In this document: one piece after another, positions 56,040 through 64,000 of the stretch
How positions within the stretch are numbered: the first letter of the stretch is position 1
Layout of the letters: each line of letters begins with the position of its first letter
NCBI GenBank assembly: GCA_963682175.1
Contig: OY821775.1
Location: 37,136,053-37,200,052 of the forward strand
Direction: 5' to 3'
From: Triglochin maritima
Lineage: Eukaryota > Streptophyta > Magnoliopsida > Alismatales > Juncaginaceae
DNA length: 64,000 nt
Translations under genes and position numbers: made by a program
Notes under the pieces: model-generated
Seen by the model: the letters and a program-made list of their open reading frames with translations, nothing else
Told to the model about the DNA's origin: nothing
Database searches by the model: none

Positions 56040-57629
56040 TGTTGGCTTTTTGGCCTTAATCCGTATTTTGATGATGTAATTAAACCTAATCTTAATAAGG
56101 ACATGTAGATTAGCACATGTAGTATAATAGTATACATATTGTATTGTGCTAACATCTACAGGTGATCAAGACTCAAGAAAGAAGAAGAATCAAGTCAAGA
56201 CATGTAATCAAGCTAGGATTGAAGACATGTAATTTTACCTTTCTTTGAGAATTAGGAACTTATGTGAATTGAGCATAACTTAAGCTAATATGCATTCACA
56301 CACTAGGTTCCTTTTAGGAGTCACACACAAAATATCATATAATTTGGACTCCATTAGATCACCTAAACACCTAAAACATTGGTCGCCAGTCTACCTGAGT
56401 TCGGTCGACCGTTCACCTTTCGGTCGACCGGTTATACACAATTTTTGTTATAACAGACCAATCCGTTCAACCGATCACACATCTTTTTAACCGATTACCC
56501 AGACCTGTTCGGTCGACCGGTAGACCTTCGGTCGACCGTTTCGTTTGCTGTTTTTGGTAAAAATACGACCGTTTTATTTGTCGTATTATACAACGGTCGT
56601 ATACACATTTTTCTCAATATACACCCCCATATACATTAGAACCGGTCGAACAAAATACACCTTTCGGTCGACCGTTTAATTCGTGAAAAACCCCCTGCTA
56701 TCGGTCGACACAAGTTTGTCCAACCGATCAAGATTTCTCTCTACCGAACCCAGTAGTTCGGTCGACCGGTACCTGTTCGGTCGACCGTTGATCTATAGAA
56801 CTTAAGTGTTTCGGTCGACCAGTACCTAAGTTCGGTCAACCGATCCATCAACAGACTCAAGGGTTCGGTCGACCGATACACCTTTCGGTCGACCGTTTCT
56901 GGACAGATTTCTGAACCCGATTTTCTGTTTTGTGTATCTTGCACAAAACCCAATCAAATCTTGTTCAAACGGCTAGAAATCTTTAGGAGCTTATAAATAG
57001 AGGTTCACACTTAGTTTTCCACAAGATTTCACAACTCCAAAGTGTCAAACTTATAGTGAGATTTTCCACAACCTCAAAGCTCCCAATTAGTGATTCCAAA
57101 GCCTAATTTCCACATCCTTCATCACACAATCATCTAGCAATTGTTGTGCTCAATTAGAGAGTGAGTTCCACTCAAGTTACCATTGTTGTAAAGAGAGCAA
57201 GGGTCTTGGTGAAAGCCCAAGACAAAGTGAGCAAGGGTCTTGGTGAAAGCCCAAGACAAAGAAGTAGAGATTTCGGTGAAAGCCCGAAGTGATCCTCTCG
57301 GGTTGTGAGAGGTGGTGCCAAGCTCGGCGAGGGTTGTTCGCGAGCTTGAAGACTTGTAAAAGGCGTTGCTCCCGGCCCGGAACGGGGAGGCATAGTGAAG
57401 ACGCAAGAGGGGCTCGAACGGAGATTCGAGAGGGGCTTGCAAGAGAGGACGTAGGCGCGGCCGAACCTCTGTAAAACCGACGCGTCTTCTCTTTGTGGTT
57501 TGCATTATCTTTCTCCACTTGTGTTTGATTTGTTTTAATTCCGCTGCATTTCTTTGATCGATCAACCAAGTAGTTAATTAGGGCTTAATAGTGATTAGTG
57601 GACCCATAACCCACACGATCGATCCTACA
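56040..57629 (+). repeat. 3' LTR
   Basis: Copy of 52550-54139 at a constant offset of 3490 with one mismatch noticed (56965). It holds the same palindromes, the TATA box at 56992-57000 and the tandem 36-bp duplication. Confidence 0.9.
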
Positions 57630-58330
57630 CAAACCCCTTCCTTAATCTCTGAGATTTCTCCTTCCAAAGACTTAGAAAACTAAGAGCATTTTCGTGGAAT
57701 TTTGTGGTGAATTAGGAGAGAAAATATTTAGCAAACTTCTTCTAACATAATTAAGGAAAATAAGGACCTATTTATAGGCTCCAATCTTACTCTCGATCAT
57801 GGCTATTCTTAAGCCATGAATTCTTGACATTTTCTCTCACAAACTAATTCTATAATGCATTATATGCACCCACAAAACGTTTGACCAAGTTTGGAGCTAA
57901 TCCAACCATTGATCAAATTAATCTCTTAATTATCAAAGGCAGAAAATCGATTGGGACTCGGTCTACCGAGACATACTCGGTTAACTGAATATGTCACGTT
58001 CGGATTTCCGTGCACTTGACGGATGACCAATTCTTAAGGAGAAATATTCTTCTTTAACCGTTCGGACGAATTCGCGTCTTTGACCAAGTGCCATTCGGTT
58101 AACCGAAAATATCGGAACTGGACATTGTTCGGTCGGCCGTTTCTGGTTCGGTATACCGACCCAGAGTTCCAGGCACTTTGGTCAAGTTCGGTCAATCAAC
58201 TTGACCATCCGTTCCACATTCGGTTGACCGATCCACAGATCCTTCGGTCGACCGAACCTTAACGGATTATCGAACTTCTACCCGATTTTGCCTTTTCAAA
58301 TTTTGCATTTATTTCCAACAAAATTTGAAC
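57630..58330 (-). other. Older LTR segment (right part)
   Basis: Continuation of 52230-52549. It contains its own degenerate palindromes (ttcggtcgaccgaacc at 58243, ttcggttgaccgatcc, cggtcggccg) and tatttatagg at 57768 on the plus strand, which reads TATAAATA on the minus strand. An LTR of a related family is likely. Confidence 0.5.
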
Positions 58331-58559
58331 TTTAGGGATTTCAGCAAATTCACAACTTATGCAATATATTATCCTATGCAATAATAAATTATTGCACCCC
58401 ATAATATATGCATCTCATATGAATTTATCATGATTCTAATTATGTTATATATAACATAATTGATTTTACTTGTTCACTACATGTGTAATATTTTCTATAA
58501 GAAACCCGACACATCCTATGAATCAAAATCAAGCTTCTTGTTTCCCGGTTTTTGCGGTG

Positions 58560-59200
58560 TGACCTATGGGAGGATCTAGACTAAGTTGGCAGTGATATTA
58601 AGAGCTTAATATCACTAGCTATAAGCGGTATCTAGCTACACATTATAGCTCCCAATTAGTTAGACATCTTAATTCCACTCGAACCAAAACCCGATCCATT
58701 TAGTGATGAAGTGCACCACTTGTGTCCGTCCCTTGTCTCATGATATTAAGAATACACACAAAGTAGTATTGTGTCATCTTTGTATTAGTATTCATTTCTT
58801 GATCTCTTTAAGCTAGTTATAAATATGTGACTTAACTCAAATCACATTGTGCACATTATAACTTTGCTTTATCAAGGGGCCCACTAATATCATCACTCAA
58901 TTAAGAGGGGCAATGATAGTCTTTTGACTAACTATCTTCTCCAACAAAAGTTATACTTAACCAACCAATGCCTTTACACTACACTTATTGATAGCTTAAG
59001 ACACTAATCTAATTAAGCATTCCTTAAGTGATTGGATATAAGTCTCATATCAAAGGACCGAAGACACAGTAAGATATTAATGACACAGAAACACATTTCT
59101 ATAATATTTTACTTATTAGGTCTATTCAGTTGATATTGATATTAAAGATTTATTTATCATTCAATTCAAGCAAATAGAGACCATTCCTTATGAATGCATT
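58560..59200 (+). repeat. Inverted-repeat copy (plus orientation)
   Basis: Contains gtgatattaagagcttaatatcac (a 24-bp near-perfect palindrome, 58591-58614), ataagcggtatctagctac, cacattgtgcacattataac and ggggcccactaatatca. These reappear inverted between 62990 and 63380. Confidence 0.65.
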
Positions 59201-59440
59201 TGCATAGAAAACACCATTCTTTGATATAGACAAACAAGTTCTAGTGTTGGTGTAGCAGTTCTTGCATCTTAGCAGAGGGAAGTGCAACTATTTCTTCCTT
59301 CAACTCTTGAGTCTCTGCTTCTGGCACTTTCATTAGCTGGGAATGAAGGAGGTACACTTTCTTGGCTTGCTTGAGTTGCTCTCAATTTGTTGAGCATCCA
59401 ACAAAGAGACTGGTGGAATGTCACATTCTCTTAACCTCTA

Positions 59441-59762
59441 CTAGTGATTTTGGTATTGAAAATCCATGGTCAGGCTTTTGAAATTCCAACTAATAGTTAC
59501 CCATTGGTTAAGAAGGTCAACTCCAATCTCTACATCACAACCCCCCAAAGTCATGATATGGAAATCCCACTTGAGGTTTAGTTTCTATAAACTTAGACGG
59601 ACAAAAGTACAATAGCCCTCACAATCCACTTTATCTCCACAAGCTACTACTGCACCCTTAGTTTTTAAATTATCACAAGTGAGGTTAGCCAATTTAACTA
59701 CTCTAGGGTCCAAGAAGTAGTGGGTACTCCCATTATCCATGAGGAAGCAAAGTCTCTTCCCT
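59441..59762 (-). pseudogene. Ty3/gypsy retropepsin (aspartic protease) remnant
   Basis: The minus-strand frame reads CFLMDNGSTHYFLDPRVV, KLANLTC, GAVVACGDKV, then after one in-frame TAG LKWDFHIMTLGGCDVEIGV and WVTISWNFKSLTMDFQ. The order DSGSTHNFLDPRV ... LGGCDVVLG ... is the RVP_2 gypsy protease. The catalytic DSG is DNG here and a stop lies inside, so it is inactive. It probably belongs to the same minus-strand element as the gag at 61990-62491. Confidence 0.75.
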
Positions 59763-60059
59763 TGATCTCTCCACGAATGACCTTGGTGGGCTCTCTCCTT
59801 GAGCCACTAATGACTTGGACGGAACTGTTTGTCGAGGTCTGAGCATCTCGATTGATTTGTCAGATAATCTTTACCTCTTGTCAGTCAAGATACGTTTACC
59901 ACAACTAGATGTCACAGTTGAAGCCGGAGGACATAATAAGTCCCGTGCCATCAAGGAGACCAATGGAAACCTACCTGAGTTCTTTCTCCACCAGTCTATA
60001 ACATCAAAAGCTTTTAACTCAGCAGTAGTTAGGTACATTTCAGTATTCAAATATCCAAT

Positions 60060-60440
60060 AATTCATTTTGTGTTTCATTTTGTACTAATTTTTTTTGACT
60101 TAACCAATTCTATTGGGAGTCGTCATCATCTTGATCCATTGCAGTTGCACGAGATTGTGATGATGAACTAGCAACATTTGAACCCATTTGATTTACATGA
60201 TGTAGACTTTCATATTCTTCAAAATACTTGTTTAATAAAGACTTACAACTATCTACATGTTTTTGGAAATTTTCATAATTCATATTTTCAAAAAATTATT
60301 CCAAGAAAACCTATAAACCACTAATTTTAAATCTAGAATCAATAGTAAAAGCTAAACAAAAACTAAATGGAGGATTCCAATATTTTTTAAACTTAGCCTC
60401 CATTACATTTAAAATTTCAACAAACTACCAATTGACCTAT
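60060..60440 (-). pseudogene. hAT transposase internal fragment
   Basis: Minus-strand frames read KYWNPPFSFCLAFTIDSRFK and NYENFQKHVDSCKSLLNKYF, matching the order KYW..P.LY.FA...DPR.K ... LFNKY that precedes hATC in RICESLEEPER-type hAT transposases. Stops interrupt it. At 60840-60905 a hAT-like leader (caacgactattatagccgtt, ggtcgtgttggcacgacc) probably marks its 5' end. Confidence 0.55.
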
Positions 60441-61254
60441 ATTTTGCAAATACTCTAGTAATTGGAAATAATTTGTAGATAAATATGTTAGAAGTGGGGT
60501 AATATTGTCCACTTAATCTAGCAGTGAAGGTGAACTAAAATTTCATAAATGAGAAAGTCATGATGATGATTGATGAACTAAAATTAACTACTAAAAAAGA
60601 TTAGAAAAACATGGGAAATGAAGAGCGGAAGAGTCATGAAATCGGGCGGTCAGCGGTTTGCTTGTAGGTTTAGGCTTCATGCTTTAACTCAAGCTCTACC
60701 CGTCTCCACCACAATCATAGCAATTAGAGAAATAACAGAGAAAATTTGGAGAGATTTAGAAGAAGAGTATGAATTTGGTGTGAAGAAAATGGGAGGGTTT
60801 GGGGGGTTTATATAGGAAGGAGGTGGTATTTTGGTAAATAAAAAAAGCCCAACGACTATTATAGCCGTTAGGCTATAGTAACAGGTCGTGTTGGCACGAC
60901 CCAAGTCCTAGGTCTACCTACAATGTTAGGAATATACAATATATATTCAATTTGACAATATGATGTGTGTCATGTGTTAATTGGAGTTCATAATATTAGT
61001 TTGTTAATTATCAAAATTAAGAGTAATGAGGCCAAAAAGTCAAGAAGATCTTGTTTCTTCTGGTCACCAACTATGCCTCCCTCTCACATAATCAGGCTAA
61101 CCACACTACTTCCCTAATAGTTGTCGGCTTCTCCACTCTCACCTTCCTCTTAAGATCAGCCCTTAACCCCCCCACCCCCACAAAATGGCTCAGAAGATCC
61201 TTCTCAGGTAGATCATCTATTCGATTCCTTAGGTCTTCAAACCAACATTGATAA

Positions 61255-61345
61255 TCCTAGGGCTGTGCATTCGGTCCGGACCGGACTTTTAACTGGCATC
61301 CGGACCGAAGACCGGACCGGACCGAACTGGTTCACTTGCTGGGCT
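61255..61345 (+). mobile_element. GGTCCGGACCGG-rich transposon end
   Basis: Starts tagggctgtgcattcggtc and carries repeated GGTCCGGACCGG/CCGGACCGAA motifs. Many plant hAT-like elements begin with GGGCTGTGCATTCGGTTCGG-type sequence, so this is likely a fragment of one. The other end was not found. Confidence 0.45.
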
Positions 61346-61989
61346 CTGTGATCTTCATCGTAGGGAGGTGAGTCCTTGTTGAGGCCATGTCACCTTGCAG
61401 TTAGGCGTCGTCTAGCTGTAAGTACGTATAGTGACCGTAGGCCGCTTGAGTCGTGTTTGCTAGAGTAGGCTTCTACCCTCACCCTTTACCCACTCTAGCT
61501 TTATGGGTTCTTCCCTTCTCCTCTGAGTCATATTCTTCTCACCTACTTCTACGTTCTAGTGTTCTCCCCTTTACACTCTCTGTTAGCTTTTTAGGGTCGA
61601 GTCGAGCACTTTTTACGAGCTTGGCCTCGTGGTGGTGAGAGTGATCGACTCGAGAGTTCTTTGGCGAGATGGATGGTTACATGAGCGACCATCTATATCA
61701 TTGTTGGAACTAGGACTTTTCTCCCTGGTACTCCAAACCCATGCATCCTAGGGTTACTCAAACAAACACCCTATATGGTTGGGACAATCTAGATTGTGTG
61801 ACTGAGCAGTCTTCAAATTGGGGTAATATGAGTGAGGCTCCGACTGCTAGACCACCATCTAGTTATATCGGATCATATGTTGGTCAACAAACTAAGACAT
61901 TACAAGAACCTTTGGCCTCTTTCATGCATGTGGTAGATGCTTAAGCAAGGCTAGGGGATCCTCAACTCGAAGATTGAACCTTCCCATCA
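61346..61989. other. Unassigned insert between gypsy fragments
   Basis: ORF 61741-61944 (+) and smaller ones have no recognised domain. The region separates gypsy gag (61990-62491) from the gypsy protease (59441-59762). Confidence 0.4.
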
Positions 61990-62491
61990 AGTGCTCCATT
62001 TGCTTCCAATCCATGGCTTAGGTGTTGCGTCTGATCCACCTAAACCACTTCAAGGCTTTCCCTTCCAAGTAGAATCCAACTAACCGCACCATATGGTGCT
62101 TTGACGTGTGGGGGACGTCGAAGAACTGAATGAGGACCCAGTCTGGGTCCTCCGCTTTGAAGACCCAGTCTTGAGGTTCTTCCTAACCAGAGTATGAGGA
62201 AAACTGAATGAGGACATATTTAACCTGGAACGATGGGACGTCGGGGGGTAGTTGTAGTTCACGATCGTGTCTACCAGCCTCAGGAGATTTGGATCTACGG
62301 CTTGACTCCATCTGGTCGATCCATCGGTTAACCGCCACAATCTCGTCCTTCAACAAACTCCGAAAGAGGTCGTACTGGTTTGCCTCCTCCACCGTTGGTG
62401 CTGGTGGAGGGTCTGATACCGAATTTATAAACCTCGGATCCCTGCCGACGATGAGGTGTTTCGAGTGGCCTCGTTGGCACGTCGACCGCAC
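61990..62491 (-). pseudogene. Ty3/gypsy gag remnant (retrotransposon gag domain)
   Basis: Minus-strand frames read EANQYDLFRSLLKDEIVAV, RWIDQMESSRRSKSPEAG, then after a frame break near 62190 EEPQDWVFKAEDPDWVLIQF, and LVGFYLEGKALKWFRWIRRN followed by a stop. GXALXWFXW is the signature of the Retrotrans_gag domain. Broken by frameshift and stop. Confidence 0.7.
62410..62421 (-). promoter_or_regulatory. Primer-site-like motif next to gypsy gag
   Basis: On the minus strand CGGTATCAGACC, a diverged initiator-Met tRNA primer site (usual TGGTATCAGAGC). The LTR would then lie at higher coordinates (62424 onwards), where 62430-62515 matches 50790-50890. Confidence 0.5.
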
Positions 62492-62559
62492 CGTGATTGT
62501 CGGTAAAAGGGGCGAAGATGCTTGGAATGAAAGGAATGTGTTCTAAGAGTTTTACGTTT

Positions 62560-63400
62560 AAATGTCTTTTATTATGAATTGAATGTATTGAACATTTTGT
62601 TCCTTGATTAATGTATTTGTCTTTTGGAAGTGTTAAGGAACATGCTCTTGGTCCTTAACCGTAGAGCTCTAAAAGATAATGGTTTACATAAATCAAAAGT
62701 AATTCACAATAATGGTGATTAACATGGAACATTAATCACCGAGATAAGATTGTCATGTTGGTTAAGAGAGATATTATAGCTCTACAAATATTTAACAACA
62801 TGAGTATATGAAATGAAAAATGTTTCTTTTATATATTGAATTGACCTAACAAATGAAACATTATGGAATTGTGTTTGTGTCATTAATGTTTCATTGTATC
62901 TTTGAATCCTAAGATAAGAGACCTATATATTTTCACATAAGGAGTGTATGATTTTACTATTATCAAAAGCTATCAATGTGTATAGTGATAAAGGTATTTG
63001 TTGGTTGTAGATGACTTCTGTCGGAAAAGATGATATGTCAAAGATTATCGTTGCCTTCTTGACTTGAGTTATGATATTGCTGGGCCCCATGATAAAGTGA
63101 AATTATAATGTGCACAATGTAACTTGTGCATAGTTACATATTTGTAATTAGCTTGAGAGATCAAAACATGAATATATAATACAAAGATGACATATTTCTA
63201 CTTTATATAGTATTCTCAATATCATGAGGTAAGGGATAGATACAAGTGATATTTTACATATCACTAAGTGGATCGTGTTTAGATCGAGTGTGCAAAACAT
63301 CTTTGTTATTTGGGTAACTATAATGTGTAGCTAGATACCGCTTATAGTTTATGATATAATGTGTTTTATATCATTGCCCATGTATATATATTATCGGGTA
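62560..63400 (-). repeat. Inverted-repeat copy (minus orientation)
   Basis: The reverse complement matches 58560-59200 (ggggcccag, attataatgtgcacaatgt inverted, gctagataccgcttat). Copies differ by many substitutions. They may both be parts of the same gypsy family LTR. Confidence 0.6.
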
Positions 63401-63644
63401 TAATGTTTTTACATTATATATGATAATATATTACATGATATAATGTGATATACAACATTATAACATATGAATTTACTAAAACCCCAAAGTCCAAATTTTG
63501 TTGGATATTAATCCAAAATTTGGTAGAGTAAAAAATGGTGAAAAATGGTATAACCGTTTGCCTACATTTTTGCATACATTAATAAGAGAAATTTACTGAT
63601 TAATGACTGGATTTAATACACCTTGGTCAAATGTAGTTAAGGGA

Positions 63645-63755
63645 TGGTTTAGTGGAGAGATAAACAAGAGATCATGTGCAAAGTGGTTTGCACATGATGT
63701 GGTTTAGTGGAGAGATTAACAAGGGATCATGTGTATGTGGTTTGGACATGATGTG
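63645..63755 (+). repeat. 55-bp tandem duplication
   Basis: ggtttagtggagagat(a/t)aac ... gatcatgtg ... gcacatgatgt occurs twice in a row (63645 and 63700) with several differences. Confidence 0.8.
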
Positions 63756-63830
63756 TTAGAGGAAACCTTATACATAGGTCCCCTCCTTTCATTCCTTGTT
63801 TAGACTAAGGCAAAATTCTTCTCTCCAATT

Positions 63831-64000
63831 TGTTGCCTTTTTGGCATTAATCCGTGTTTTGATGATTTAATCAACCTAATCTTAATCACAATCAAATGTA
63901 ATGTAGAACACATAATTCATAGAAGATATATTGTATTGTGCTAACATCTACAGGTGATCAAGACTCAAGAAGAATGGATTGTTAGCCTTTTGGCCTTAAT
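63831..64000 (+). mobile_element. Start of Sirevirus-like LTR, twice, at the window end
   Basis: TGTTGCCTTTTTGGC at 63831 begins sequence that follows the LTR start at 52550 (ttgatgat...aatcaacctaatcttaat...gtgctaacatctacaggtgatcaagactcaag). At 63980 a second LTR start, TGTTAGCCTTTTGGCC, begins only 149 bp later and runs off the window. Confidence 0.75.

Larger units (their letters stand above)
52550..57629 (+). mobile_element. Complete non-autonomous Sirevirus-like copia element, 5080 bp
   Basis: The 5' LTR is 52550-54139 and the 3' LTR is 56040-57629, both 1590 bp, start TGTTGG and end CCTACA, with a 5-bp target duplication CAAAC (52545-52549 and 57630-57634). A primer site follows the 5' LTR, a gag-like ORF occupies 54191-55360, and repeated polypurine tracts lead to the 3' LTR. 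There is no protease, integrase, RT or RNase H, so it needs proteins in trans. I noticed one LTR mismatch (C at 53475, T at 56965), which implies a recent insertion. Repeated PPTs and LTR palindromes are known Sirevirus traits; the assignment rests on them. Confidence 0.9.

Noticed and set aside
59815..60171. Plus-strand ORF of 118 codons
   Set aside because: It overlaps minus-strand hAT and gypsy remnants whose motifs are recognisable; the plus frame has none.

Overview
The window is nuclear DNA of a flowering plant. The evidence is GT-AG introns, an intact ten-exon gene for a plant TMX2-type thioredoxin-related membrane protein, a fragment of a lectin receptor-like kinase, a probable NFD6-type mitochondrial protein gene, and dense nested plant transposons (MULE, hAT, MITE, Ty1/copia, Ty3/gypsy, LINE). 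The affinity looks eudicot, but the species cannot be named from sequence alone. No rRNA, tRNA or CRISPR locus was seen.

Layout. 1-9950: a large Mutator-like (MULE) unit with two convergent genes, a plus-strand Ulp1 (C48) cysteine protease gene (218-4568) and a minus-strand FAR1-type transposase gene (9614-5717). Each gene has one intron that is almost entirely a 21-bp minisatellite, and a third array lies between their 3' ends. The repeat core on the sense strand is TTCCTTTTTAAG, which looks like a 3' splice acceptor, and the arrays end at the inferred acceptors. This is the most unusual structure in the window. 9950-19700: AT-rich DNA with GC-rich MITEs, a decayed copia-type LTR and foldback MITEs. 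19700-27200: the TMX2-like gene on the minus strand, whose ten exons splice in frame to 260 codons. 27200-31200: a hAT element with a perfect 8-bp target duplication. 31200-36560: LINE ORF1 inserted in a copia pol remnant, then a gypsy-type LTR with primer site, then one arm of a large inverted repeat. 36560-43850: the other arm, a gag-only copia-type element and an indel-free 794-bp duplication. 43850-47000: kinase fragment and NFD6-like gene with a hAT MITE in its intron. 48760-50185: solo LTR. 52550-57629: a complete non-autonomous Sirevirus-like copia element with 1590-bp LTRs, inserted into an older LTR. 57630-64000: gypsy gag and protease remnants, a hAT fragment, inverted repeats and new LTR starts.

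Only the TMX2-like gene looks intact as host coding sequence. The NFD6-like gene has a frame break, the kinase is a fragment, and the transposon proteins are mostly broken. The Ulp1 and transposase genes belong together: MULEs carrying Ulp1-like proteases are known in plants (Kaonashi in Arabidopsis, CUMULE in melon). What appears unfamiliar is the shared acceptor-like minisatellite inside both genes.
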